A DNA stretch of 64,000 bases from positions 165,001-229,000 of the forward strand of contig JAQJVL010000575.1 of assembly GCA_035578905.1 (NCBI GenBank), read 5' to 3'. A program made the translations under genes and the position numbers. Position 1 is the first letter of the stretch, and every line of letters starts with the position of its first letter. The stretch is from Stictocephala bisonia. Lineage: Eukaryota; Arthropoda; Insecta; Hemiptera; Membracidae. A model generated the notes under the pieces. It was not told where the DNA came from and did not search any database. It saw only the letters and a program-made list of their open reading frames with translations. Shown here piece after piece: positions 22,953 to 33,484 of this stretch.

Positions 22953-25510
22953 GATCAAAGTAAGTATTTAGAGATATTGCAGACAAAGTAGACGTGGTTG
23001 TGTAGTAGAAAGTAAGGGATCATAGGAGGCTTGCAACTGAATATAAACAGTCTCATAGTACATCCTTACCAGCATTGGTCTAATGAAGAATTTATAAAAG
23101 TAAGTATTTAGAGATACTGCAGACAAAGTAGACGTGGTTGTGTAGTAGAAAGTAAGGGATCATAGGAGGCTTGCAACTGAATATAAACATTCTCATAGTA
23201 CATCTTTACCAGCATTGGTCTAATGAAGAATTTATAAAAGTAAGTATTTAGAGATACTGCAGACAAAGTAGACGTGGTTGTGTAGTAGAAAGTAAGGGAT
23301 CATAGGAGGCTTGCAACTGAATATAAACAGTCTCATAGTGAAGAATTTATATTAATTTATTTAAGAACATTGGTCTAATGAAGAATTTATAAAAGTAAGT
23401 ATTTAGAGATACTGCAGACAAAGTCGACGTGGTTGTGTAGTAGAAAGTAAGGGATCATAGGAGGCTTGCAACTGAATATAACAGTCTCATAGTACATCTT
23501 TACCAGCATTGGTCTAATGAAGAATTTATAAAAGTAAGTATTTAGAGATACTGCAGACAAAGTAGACGTGGTTGTGTAGTAGAAAGTAAGGGATCATAGG
23601 AGGCTTGCAACTGAATATAAACAGTCTCATAGTACATCTTTACCAGCATTGGTCTAATGAAGAATTTATAAAATTAAGTATTTAGAGATACTGCAGACAA
23701 AGTAGACGTGGTTGTGTAGTAGAAAGTAAGGGATCATAGGAGGCTTGCAACTGAATATAACAGTCTCATAGTACATCTTTACCAGCATTGGTCTAATGAA
23801 GAATTTATAAAAGTAAGTATTTAGAGATACTGCAGACAAAGTAGACGTGGTTGTGTAGTAGAAAGTAAGGGATCATAGGAGGCTTGCAACTGAATATAAA
23901 CAGTCTCATAGTACATCCTTACTAGCATTGGTCTGATGAAGAATTTATAAAAGTAAGTATTTAGAGATACTGCAGACAAAGTAGACGTGGTTGTGTAGTA
24001 GAAAGTAAGGGATCATAGGAGGCTTGCAACTGAATATAAACAGTCTCATAGTGAAGAATTTATATTAATTTATTTAAGAACATTGGTCTAATGAAGAATT
24101 TATAAAAGTAAGTATTTAGAGATACTGCAGACAAAGTCGACGTGGTTGTGTAGTAGAAAGTAATAAGGGATCATAGGAGGCTTGCAACTGAATATAAACA
24201 GTCTCATAGTACATCTTTACCAGCATTGGTTTAATGAAGAATTTATAAAATTAAGTATTTAGAGATACTGCAGACAAAGTAGACGTGGTTGTGTAGTAGA
24301 AAGTTAGGGATCATAGGAGGCTTGCAACTGAATATAACAGTCTCATAGTACATCTTTACCAGCATTGGTCTAATGAAGAATTTATAAAAGTAAGTATTTA
24401 GAGATACTGCAGACAAAGTAGAGGTGGTTGTGTAGTAGAAAGTAAGGAATCATAGGAGGCTTGCAACTGAATATAAACAGTCTCATAGTACATCTTTACC
24501 AGCATTGGTCTAATGAAGAATTTATAAAAGTAAGTATTTAGAGATACTGCAGACAAAGTAGACGTGGTTGTGTAGTAGAAAGTAAGGGATCATAGGAGGC
24601 TTGCAACTGAATATAAACAGTCTCATAGTACATCTTTACCAGCATTGGTCTAATGAAGAATTTATAAAAGTAAGTATTTAGAGATACTGCAGACAAAGTA
24701 GACGTGGTTGTGTAGTAGAAAGTAAGGGATCATAGGAGGCTTGCAACTGAATATAAACAGTCTCATAGTACATCTTTACCAGCATTGGTCTAATGAAGAA
24801 TTTATAAAAGTAAGTATTTAGAGATACTGCAGACAAAGTAGACGTGGTTGTGTAGTAGAAAGTAAGGGATCATAGGAGGCTTGCAACTGAATATAAACAG
24901 TCTCATAGTACATCTTTACCAGCATTGGTTTAATGAAGAATTTATAAAAGTAAGTATTTAGAGATACTGCAGACAAAGTAGACGTGGTTGTGTAGTAGAA
25001 AGTAAGGGATCATAGGAGGCTTGCAACTGAATATAAACAGTCTCATAGTACATCTTTACCAGCATTGGTCTAATGAAGAATTTATAAAAGTAAGTATTTA
25101 GAGATACTGCAGACAAAGTAGACGTGGTTGTGTAGTAGAAAGTAAGGGATCATAGGAGGCTTGCAACTGAATATAAACAGTCTCATAGTACATCCTTACC
25201 AGCATTGGTCTAATGAAGAATTTATAAAAGTAAGTATTTAGAGATACTGCAGACAAAGTAGACGTGGTTGTGTAGTAGAAAGTAAGGGATCATAGGAGGC
25301 TTGCAACTGAATATAAACAGTCTCATAGTACATCCTTACCAGCATTGGTCTAATGAAGAATTTATAAAAGTAAGTATTTAGAGATACTGCAGACAAAGTA
25401 GACGTGGTTGTGTAGTAGAAAGTAAGGGATCATAGGAGGCTTGCAACTGAATATAAACAGTCTCATAGTACATCCTTACTAGCATTGGTCTAATGAAGAA
25501 TTTATCAAAG
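22953..25510. repeat. 140-bp satellite array, about 18 copies
   Basis: gagatactgcagac starts every 140 bases across the right half (24401, 24541, 24681, 24821, 24961, 25101, 25241, 25381) and continues leftward to 22972. Each unit contains aagtaagtatttagagatac, gtagacgtggttgtgtagtag, aagggatcataggaggcttg and agcattggtctaatgaag. Two units carry the same rearranged end (tatattaatttatttaagaacattgg, near 23345 and 24060) followed by the same tcgac variant. That points to a higher-order duplication of about 715 bp. No reading frame is maintained. Confidence 0.97.
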
Positions 25511-25526
25511 ATGGCTGAACTGTCCT

Positions 25527-25538
25527 CCCCCCCCCCCC
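25527..25538. repeat. Poly(C) run
   Basis: Twelve consecutive C residues just beyond the last 140-bp unit. Confidence 0.95.
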
Positions 25539-25577
25539 ATATGGGTGTGTGGGTGGGCTATTCTAATCCTAATTAGT

Positions 25578-25645
25578 AGACGCCATAGCTGAGGGACCAC
25601 GTCACGTGACAATTTAGACACCAAAGTGTCGTTCGTGCAGAATGT
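25578..25645 (+). repeat. Diverged single copy of the 74-bp unit
   Basis: agctgagggaccacgtcacg then tgacaatttagacaccaaag then tcgttcgtgcag follows the order of the array at 8.0-8.6 kb (agctgggagatcacacaag, tgacattttagctatctaag, cgttcgttcag). The distance is about 17 kb. The match is imperfect but ordered. Confidence 0.55.
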
Positions 25646-25819
25646 ACGTAAAGCTGAGTGAGAACTGATGCAGAAAGAACAACACCTCCCTCCATTTTAG
25701 AACCCGATAAGGTGGTTTCAGACTTACAAAAATAATGGATCGTGTTAACCTAAACTACAAACTGACTGATTAGTTTGTATTTAAGTTTTACGTTCTTCTA
25801 CTCTGCTGCTAGTTTATTC

Positions 25820-26315
25820 CCTGCTGAGTATTGTAATCAAGTATTTATGAGCTGAGTATTGTACTTAAGTATTTATGAGCTGAGTATTGTACTCAAGTAT
25901 TTATGAGCTGAGTATTGTACTCAAGTATTTATGAGCTGAGTATTGTACTTAAGTATTTATGAGCTGAGTATTGTACTCAAGTATTTATGAGCTGAGTATT
26001 GTACTCAAGTATTTATGAGCTGAGTATTGTACTCAAGTATTTATGAGCTGAGTATTGTACTCAAGTATTTATGAGCTGAGTATTGTGCTCAAGTATTTAT
26101 GAGCTGAGTATTGTACTCAAGTATTTATGAGCTGAGTATTGTACTCAAGTATTTATGAGCTGAGTATTGTACTCAAGTGTTTATGAGCTGAGTATTGTAC
26201 TCAAGTATTTATGAGCTGAGTATTGTACTTAAGTATTTATGAGCTGAGTATTGTACTCAAGTATTTATGAGCTGAGTATTGTACTCAAGTATTTATGAGC
26301 TGAGTATTGTACTGA
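25820..26315. repeat. 28-bp tandem repeat, about 17 copies
   Basis: gagctgagtattgtactcaa followed by gtatttat repeats every 28 bases (for example 25877 and 25905). Copies differ at single positions (actcaag/acttaag/gctcaag). The period is not divisible by three and no protein is implied. Confidence 0.97.
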
Positions 26316-26689
26316 ACTTTTTAGAAATTCTAGTATAATCAACTTTAGTGTGGATACAGAAGAGTCAAACCAGAAAAACAAGATATGTAAATTAAACTTG
26401 CGCATGACAAAAACTCAAAAAGTAATGAATGGATTCAATAGCAATTGTTACATAACATTTCATTTCAATACAAGAGAGTTTTTATATGTTTAGTTCCTGA
26501 AATTGTAAACGAGGATACGGCATTTCAAGCATTTCCTGACCTAGTTACCTACATTTCACAAACGAAAATAAACGGAAGTGCTGAGAAAGTGCAACTGTGA
26601 CCAGCTAATTTATGTGTATTATATTTAAATCGTATCCAGTAAGTTTATGATTTGGATATGCTAAATCAAATAAGATCCTGTAAGTCCAT

Positions 26690-27520
26690 CACAACCAAAT
26701 CTTCGGAACCTCAGAACAGATTTTGATGATTTTTAGAGGCAAGTTAGCTTTTGTATCATAGAGACCCACTGCCCAAAGTATTCGTCCTGCAAAAAAAGCA
26801 GTTCGAATAATCGCGAAATTGAATTGAAGAGAGTCATGCAAGCCAGCCTTCATTAATTTAAAACTGTTGTCTCTACCTTGCCTCTATATCTTAGAAACAC
26901 GCATATTCTTTAGGTCTAAATGCAATTACATAAGAGGTAGTGACATACACCCTTATGAAACTAGAGGCAGGGAGAACTGGGAGACACAGGATGATAGTTC
27001 ATGAAGCCTCGCAGGCAGGAGCTCAATTATTCAACAAGTTACCTGATCACATTAAAAGTGCCCTAATGCCTCAGGCGTTTAAAACTCGTCTAAAAACATC
27101 ATTAATTACTCGCGCATTCTACAACATTGACGTGTTTATGGCACATGATTAGGTAACGAACTAACCGAATGAATGAATGAATAGTGGGCTAAATTCGAAT
27201 GAATGAGGTTTGAATGAATGTGACCATTCTGTATGTTTGAAAAGAAGAGAACTGGGAGACACAGGATGATAGTTCATGAAGCCTCGCAGGCAGGAGCTCA
27301 ATTATTCAACAAGTTACCTGATCACATTAAAAGTGCCCTAATGCCTCAGGCGTTTAAAACTCGTCTAAAAACATCATTAATTACTCGCGCATTCTACAAC
27401 ATTGACGTGTTTATGGCACATGATTAGGTAACGAACTAACCGAATGAATGAATGAATAGTGGGCTAAATTCGAATGAATGAGGTTTGAATGAATGTGACC
27501 ATTCTGTATGTTTGAAAGAG
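26690..27520 (+). pseudogene. Non-LTR ORF2 C-terminus with duplicated 3' end
   Basis: The plus strand, in several phases, reads KVFVLQKKAVRIIAKLN, ESCKPAFINLKLL, LPCLYILETRIFFRSKC and SDIHPYETRG. Another phase then gives AGRTGRHRMIVHEASQAGAQ, LFNKLPDHIKSALMPQ, FKTRLKTSLI and FYNIDVFMAHD with a stop at 27152. This is the tail of an insect LINE ORF2 after the RT domain. A 275-bp segment (last about 60 codons plus a gaatgaatgaatgaa-type 3' UTR) is repeated without visible differences: the first copy starts at 26972 and the second at 27247. It is truncated and not functional. The same family lies at 15.2-15.5 kb in opposite orientation. Confidence 0.83.
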
Positions 27521-27861
27521 TCCTAGATGTTTATGGAGTGAATGGAAAATTTTAGTAATATTTATTCATAATATTTTGACGATTGCATGCATTGTTAAAT
27601 TGTTCCTCAACAAAAATATTTATTATTATTTATTTATTTATTATTTACTAATAACGGATCTCTCGAAATTCAATTTCTAAGGGGTAGAAACAGCCCCTCG
27701 ATATTTCCTTAGTGTCGTAAGAGAAACAATTGAATTGACATTAAATTCAATATAATAATTTATTTCAAACATCTGAGACAACAAACATAAAAATTACACA
27801 ACAGCTAGGCTAATTTGGTTTTAATTGATATATATTAAAGTTTATTTCTGTGTTTCTACTA

Positions 27862-28302
27862 AAGCCGCGTTCACACAGCAGTTTACAACTAAAAAGTTTG
27901 CAACATTTTTAGTTTCAGATTTTTTGTTTCAAACTGAAAAATTGCAAACAAGCTATGCTTTGTGCTTAAAAGTGTTTGGAATGTTTTATTTAAGAAGTCA
28001 GCTGTGCGTACCAGCTGATCAGCAAGAACGATGCACGCGCATGCTTAGAGATGAGTGTAGGAAAGTTTCAAACTACAAAGTTTGCAACTTTTGGTGCATA
28101 TTCAGTTTCAACCAAAGATTAAAGGGAGTTTCAATATTTTACCGACAACCAGTGGAAACACGAAATTCAGTGTGTAACTCGATGATTATGTTTGAAACTA
28201 GAACATTTTGCAACAAATTTATAAATCGTATTTTGAAATTTTTCAAACTTTCTTTTAAAGTTGCAAACTTTTCAGTTGCAAACTACAGAGTGAAAGCGGC
28301 TT
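27862..28302. mobile_element. Inverted-repeat element starting AAGCCGCGTTCAC
   Basis: The left end reads aagccgcgttcacacagcag then tttacaact.aaaagtttgcaac. The right end reversed reads aagccgctttcactctgtag then tttgcaactgaaaagtttgcaac. The inverted match is about 45 bp. The interior is rich in gtttgcaac/gtttcaaac words in both orientations. I could not identify a clean target duplication. The 160-codon open frame across it is not a recognisable protein and spans both arms, so I read the feature as a non-autonomous DNA transposon. Confidence 0.72.
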
Positions 28303-28309
28303 GTTAACT

Positions 28310-28955
28310 CTCTCTGCATTACTTTGCATTCCCTGAAGTAGACTTATATAGTTTTCTAGACTATAAAACTTTACTATCTAAGAGAATGTCAGTAGGGTGA
28401 GCTTTTATATTGATGTGATGGTTTAGAGAGAACCATGGAGGGAAGGGTAAGCAAGTGTAGAGAACTACCCCGTAGTGAAGCAAGACTAAGCCACAGAAAA
28501 GCGTAGCCGGGTTTAGCTTGTAACAATACAAAATAATAACAGAATAACAAGAGATATATATCTCAATAACCTCAACTATCTGTGTCAAGTCCAACTGAAG
28601 ATGGTCTGAAGTCTGCCAGTGGAACATCACCTTATAGAAACAGCTCTACTTTGACTCTCGTAGTAATATAGCATCTCTAGAGTTTCTTGGTGGTCACACA
28701 GAGAAGAAAGTAAAAAAAGTCGCAATCAACAGTGCACTAAATGTGTGTCGAGTAGTTAGTTCTCCGTTTTTCCAGGCACATGGAAGGGCCAGCACCTTGT
28801 CAGTCTCTTCCTCATTCTCCATTCCACCAAATACTCAAGGATAAGTCTAGTAATTATAAATTTATATTAATAAAATGTACATTAGTTGTATTCTGTTTAT
28901 AACTGCCTCTGAAGCGCTAACTGCGACCGTAAGAAAATTACCTCTGTATATTTCT
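28310..28955. other. Intergenic DNA, no gene seen
   Basis: An 89-codon minus-strand frame at 28361-28630 has no domain I recognise and I do not call it. Nothing else stands out. Confidence 0.35.
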
Positions 28956-28961
28956 TTCTCC

Positions 28962-29485
28962 CATATGCGTTAGCATAGAGAAAGTATTGTGATCGTCCAA
29001 AAAAGATTTTTTAGAAGTTGGTCTAAAAATCCATTGTAGGGTCCCCTAAAAAATGGTTTTTTTCGAAAAGAATTTTTTGATGTCTGTTTATAATGTGTTT
29101 CTGTCTGAGTGTAAATGCACTTCACTGGAGACCAAACAAATGGATCAATTTTAATGAAATTTGGTATGTTGGTGTATTTAGCCCAATATATCCGAACTAT
29201 GTTTTCACTTTTTTGAAATTTTATTTTTTTTAAATTTGTATGGGCAAAAAACATACAAAAATGGAATTGAAAAAACGGCTCTAACGATTTTGATTAAAAT
29301 TTCAGGAAAGATGTAAATTACAATTTAAAATTATTTAGTAAAAACCGCATGTCTCTAACTTGACTAGTTTTTTAGTTATGGTCAAAAACATATTTGGGAA
29401 TCAAACTGGTGATTTTTAAAGTTTTGATTTTTTAATATGGGGGAAAGTTTGTGCCAATTCTTTGGAACAATTTAGTTTTCTCTGT
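28962..29485 (-). repeat. Interspersed repeat family A, copy 2
   Basis: In reverse orientation it carries the shared end (tctcccatatgcgttagcat at about 28958-28977), the acactcagacagaaaca-like tract, ccatttgtttggtctcca, aacgattttgat (reverse of atcaaaatcgtt), and then, beyond the part present at 5.0 kb, the outer words matching gaattggcacaaactttc...catatt. It is longer than copy 1 at the variable end. Confidence 0.85.
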
Positions 29486-29489
29486 AATA

Positions 29490-30775
29490 ATAGTAAAAGA
29501 GATACTTCGTAGAAAATTGATTAAAATCACTATTATTTTGTGTATCACACCCATTTTGTGTACCTTCCTTGGGTTGACATTTGGCTCATATCCCGTAAAT
29601 TAATATTTCGTACAACTTCCCAGGTAAAACTCGTCAAAATCACCAATTAAAAAACTGACCTAGAAGTCAACTGATAAAGAAGGATTTAGTTTCTTATTTC
29701 CGATTTAACGAAATTATCCAGTGGTTTCGAAACCTTCCTCGTAAGAAAATAATTTTGTTGATTTGATTTCGAAAAGGTAAAATTAGCTGTTGGCAGATAA
29801 ATTGCTAATGCTCGTGATTTGGAGTCTCTACTTTGAGCGTCCTTTACTCTGCGGGTATCATCAGTCCGATCAGTTGCTTTTGCAACTGCATGCTTTGCTA
29901 AGAGCAAATGCATAATCTATTAGCCTAATTGTTTATTTTAGCTTTCTGGGTGGAGATCCTGGTTTAATTTTTTCCTCATTTTCTTTTAATGATTGACTTT
30001 GTAACTAAGCCTCTTGAGATAACAGAAACAGCTGGCAACTGTAAATCACACTCGTTCAATATTCGCCTATATCTAACTATCCGTGTCTTAAGAATAAATA
30101 AATTAACTAATTTAATTTGTTCTTGACTGTTTATGTTAGTACGGTATAACATTTTTTTATACTCATGCATGACTTAAGATTGTAAGTGAATCTATTAAAG
30201 AAACAAATTCCATCCAAATTCGTCATCTGGTATCCTACTCATGAGCTTCCAAAATACGAACCCTTTTAATGGGGGTGGGGGGAGGGGAGGCATTTTAAAA
30301 AACATACATAAGAGTAATAGTTTTCTGTCTTTATTAGGTTAAAATAGGGGTGTCATAAATAATACCCTCATAAGACGATTTAACTAATATTAATTCGAAC
30401 TCAAAATACAAATTCAGTACATTTTTATAAAACTACAATAATCACTACCTCGTTTTATTCTAACTTGTACTTTTTTTATTATAATTTAGTAAAACTATTT
30501 GTACTGAACCAATTTTTAACTAAATTTATCACTAAATAATAAATCTAGATAATGGAAATAGTGTTTATAGTATACATAAAATGGAAAATGCGCCTTACTT
30601 ATACAAACGAAAAAACCTTGTTTTAGAACATTTTAAGTTAAAGACAGGAAAAAGTACAATTTTTCTGAATTTTACTTTTTAGAAGGAGGTTTAGAAAACA
30701 GTTTATTTTTAAATATGTAGATATTAAATTGTGATAAAAAAGTAAAAAATGATAATTCGATTTAGATTTTGTAAA
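29490..30775. other. Intergenic DNA, no gene seen
   Basis: No coding region recognised. A short G-rich tract (ggggg, gggggg and gggg runs) lies at 30273-30291. Confidence 0.4.
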
Positions 30776-31029
30776 TATTGAAAAGAGCACATTATGCTTT
30801 TGTTTTTCAAGTTTTTCCTCTCAACTCTCGAAAAACTTAGACTGCTACTTTAACTGCTTTAGAAAGTTATTAAAACATTTTTCGAGGAGAAAACTGGGGA
30901 AATTATGAAAGTGTGGAAAACAGAACAGTTTATTTTCGTAAATCTAGCGTTGTAAATATTCAAAAATGCGTTGGTGAATTTCGTTCTGATGACAAATATG
31001 GCAAGCGTTTTGTAATTAGGACATTATTA

Positions 31030-31368
31030 AGCGTTTTAGAGCCGAAAATGTGCTGGATTTTCGATAAGGTTATATTCTTTTAAATTAGGTTTAGTTAGGT
31101 TTTATTGGGTTAGGGTAAGAAAACCTAATTAATAAATCCACCTAACCTTACGAAACCTAAACTAATAGAACGTAACCTTCCTTGCCTTACAAAACCAAAA
31201 ATAACCTAATAATACCCAATCAAACAAGAAAAAAAAAGAAAAATTTAACATTATCCAAACAGGCACTGCTGCTGTGCTAACACTCTTGTAATAATGGTCC
31301 GATTACAAACCCCCTAATATATTCTTAATCAGGACGAAATCCCGCACAATTTTAGTACCCAAAACGCT
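31030..31368. mobile_element. TTA-flanked MITE with a TTAGG-like core
   Basis: The left end is agcgttttagagccgaaaat then gtgctggattttcg. The right end reversed is agcgttttgggtactaaaat then tgtgcgggatttcg. TTA lies directly outside both ends (31027-31029 and 31369-31371), a TWA-type 3-bp target as in PIF/Harbinger. The centre contains ttaggtttagttaggtttta and gggttaggg on one strand and cctaacc-type words a little further on. No transposase is present. Confidence 0.7.
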
Positions 31369-31394
31369 TTATTTTAGTAATACAATCAAATCAT

Positions 31395-31960
31395 AAATCC
31401 TTTATTGGTACACAGAAAATCTGTACAATAGTGTCAATGGAGTCAAATGTACAAAATAAATTTAAATTACTCGTAGATGAAATTAACGTAAATTTCTATG
31501 ATAAAGTTGTTTACAACAAAAGTTTAACTTTTATCACTTTTAAACTGATTAAAAGTTACAATATTTGATTAGACAATATTAAGTCTGACAGTTCAGGAAT
31601 TCCCCAATGCTGTAAAAAAACGTATTCTGGCTAAAAATTCCCTAACTTCTTCCCAAAGCGTCCACCATCACAAGTCTTGATAAATAGTGGTAAGACATTG
31701 TACAGCTGAATGCCTTCCAAAGAAACTTGTTTTGTGTGTTGGTGGCTTTAAAATATTAAGGTCTCTAAGGTTATATCTGGATTGTCGATAATTTGACTGG
31801 AAAAAATGAATACGGCTATGGACGTAAATTAAACAACTAAAATGTAAATAGAAGAGAAAGTTGAAATGCTATTGTCTTTAAACAATGACCTGCAAGACGT
31901 GTAGTAAGGTTTTTAAAAACAGCTCTCAGCGCTCTCTTTTGAAAAAAAAAAAATAGTTTT
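31395..31960 (-). pseudogene. Non-LTR ORF2 C-terminal fragment with 3' end
   Basis: The minus strand, from about 31960 down, reads LKTLL then TSCRSLFKDNSIS in shifted phases, FLFYLHFSCLIYVHSRI, then NYRQSRYNLRDLNILKPP and KTSFFGRHSAVQCLTTIY. This matches the usual LINE tail (SCR-x-LF, LYI...YVH, YNTR, P...K-x-SF...G-x-x-LYN-x-LP). Downstream on that strand is aataaaggattt (plus strand aaatcctttatt at about 31400), a likely polyadenylation signal at the 3' end. The RT core is absent and several frameshifts break it. Confidence 0.68.
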
Positions 31961-32124
31961 TCATTTCTCGTATTGGTGAATTTAACTTTCCTCTTTAAAA
32001 ACCTTTCCTCAAAAACTGTCTTAAGTACTTTAAAAATGTACCAATTTTGTGAGTGTTTGGAGTGAAAAACTTGAAAACGGCATAATGTGTTCTTTCCAAT
32101 AGTTACCTTATTCTTATCTACATA

Positions 32125-32562
32125 AATACGGACATTCTACTAATTTGGCTGATACAAATACAGACGTGAATTTTAACATAAGAAATTTCGGATATTTTCG
32201 TTAATTCACTACCACTTCTTTGGTTAGGTTATGTTAGATTTGGTTAGGTTATGATAGGTTTAGTTATGTTATGTTAGGTTTGGTTTGGTTATGTTAGGTT
32301 TGGTTATGCTATGTTAGGTTTGGTTATATTATGTTAGGTTTGGTTATGTTATGTTTGGTTACGTTAGGTTGTGTTATGTTATGTTAGGTTATGTTAGGTT
32401 TGGTTATGCTATGTTAGGTTTGGTTATATTATGTTAGGTTTGGTTATGCTATGTTAGGTTTGGTTATGTTATGTTTGGTTTGATTATGTTAAATTAACCC
32501 AAGTTATTGTTGTGGTAGTGAATTAACGGAAAGGATCCGTAATGTCCTCACAAAATACGGAT
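32125..32562. mobile_element. Inverted-repeat element with an expanded TTAGGT-like interior
   Basis: The left arm contains aaatacggacatt and, further in, cgttaattcactaccac (32200-32216). The right arm reversed contains catccgtattttgtgaggac and ccgttaattcactaccacaa. Between the arms, 32222-32480 is a run of ggttatgttaggtttggtta units (about 15-20 bases, irregular). The outer boundaries are approximate because the outer arms are diverged. Confidence 0.62.
32222..32485. repeat. Degenerate TTAGGTTTGG-type tandem repeat
   Basis: Many copies of atgttaggtttggttatg and shorter variants. Related to, but not identical with, the insect telomere repeat TTAGG. It fills the interior of the inverted-repeat element. 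Confidence 0.85.
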
Positions 32563-33019
32563 GTGTGGGTAACCCTCCATAGGCCATCTTACTAAAACAA
32601 CACTTACTTATATAAATTTGTCTAATATAGTATAAAGATTAATGAGGTATATATCCTTCATTAAAATGGTCTAGTATTTAACAATTTCTCGTTTAGAACA
32701 AAACCCGGCCGCGCCCAACTCGCCGAGATGCAAAGCAGTGATAAGGTGCCTGGGGGCACAAGTAACTGGACCCGCTAAGGTCATGTTAGACGGCCTTGCA
32801 TGTCCACAAATCACGCACCCACCCATACCGTTTAAAACTGGTTCCACTGGAATACCTATTCTAAATACATTTTTATACCTTACCAGCTAACATAATATTT
32901 CCTGCAAGTGGTCGCGTGAAGGGACAAATTTGTCTGTTTTTAATTAACTTGTAAAAATGTACACTGTTGATTCGTCTAATGTTTGCCATTACGATAAAAT
33001 CAACAAATTAAAAAACTGG

Positions 33020-33134
33020 TCAGGTTCCGTTATATGCCCCCCAATGCAAATAGGTTAGTTTAGGTTTGGTTAGGTTACATGATTACAGCTGTATAACATA
33101 GTTTCTGTTTTGGGGGGCATATAACGGAATCTGA
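33020..33134. mobile_element. 115-bp hairpin element with a TTAGG-like core
   Basis: The arms are tcag then ttccgttatatgccccccaa on the left and the exact complement of that 20-mer on the right, followed by tctga. About 25 bp pair with one mismatch. The loop holds ataggttagtttaggtttgg and ttaggtta. It is very short and compact. I see no clear target duplication. Confidence 0.75.
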
Positions 33135-33139
33135 AAACA

Positions 33140-33480
33140 AAAATCGCTTAGAAAATATAATTTTATTGAATATTTTTTATAATTATCATTGTTAGACTAC
33201 TAAAATAGTTTGGACCTATAATATTTTTTTTTTTATAATTTGTGATCTCGAGTTGATTAAATGTTTCCAGGTTTGTTTTATTTACATTTTATTTATTCCG
33301 ACGGTGCTCACGATTTTTACGAAAAAATAAATGGGATGATGATGATAATAATGCTCTAAAGTTGATGAAAATGACTCTACCAACACAATCTTAAGATACG
33401 ATAAATAATTATGCAAGTTAAAAGCATAATCTAAAAATTGCTTGATTGACAAATAATAAATATAAGGTGTAAGAAAAGAA
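33140..33480. other. Intergenic DNA, no gene seen
   Basis: AT-rich; it lies just beyond the C-terminal end of the minus-strand retroelement remnant. Confidence 0.35.
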
Positions 33481-33484
33481 AAAA

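Larger units (their letters stand above)
30781..32097. mobile_element. Larger inverted-repeat element holding two nested insertions
   Basis: The left end has aaaagagcacattatgctttt and then tttttcaagtttttcctc. The right end reversed has gaaagaacacattatgccg and then ttttcaagtttttcactcc. Weaker inverted similarity continues inward past ttttcgagg/tttttgagg. The arms enclose the TTA-flanked element at 31.03-31.37 kb and the RT fragment at 31.4-31.96 kb, so both appear to have inserted later. Its class is unknown. Confidence 0.55.

Noticed and set aside
23925..23950. Hammerhead-like ctgatgaag in the 140-bp satellite
   Set aside because: Most units read ctaatgaag, and no matching gaaa core with pairing stems is visible.
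22953..25510. CRISPR-like array
   Set aside because: Units are contiguous 140-bp repeats without unique spacers, and the setting is an animal genome.
27825..28307. 160-codon plus-strand open frame
   Set aside because: It spans both arms and the repeat-word interior of an inverted-repeat element and has no known domain.
30270..30292. G-quadruplex site
   Set aside because: The runs (5, 6, 4 and 2 G) do not provide four separated runs of three or more with normal loops.
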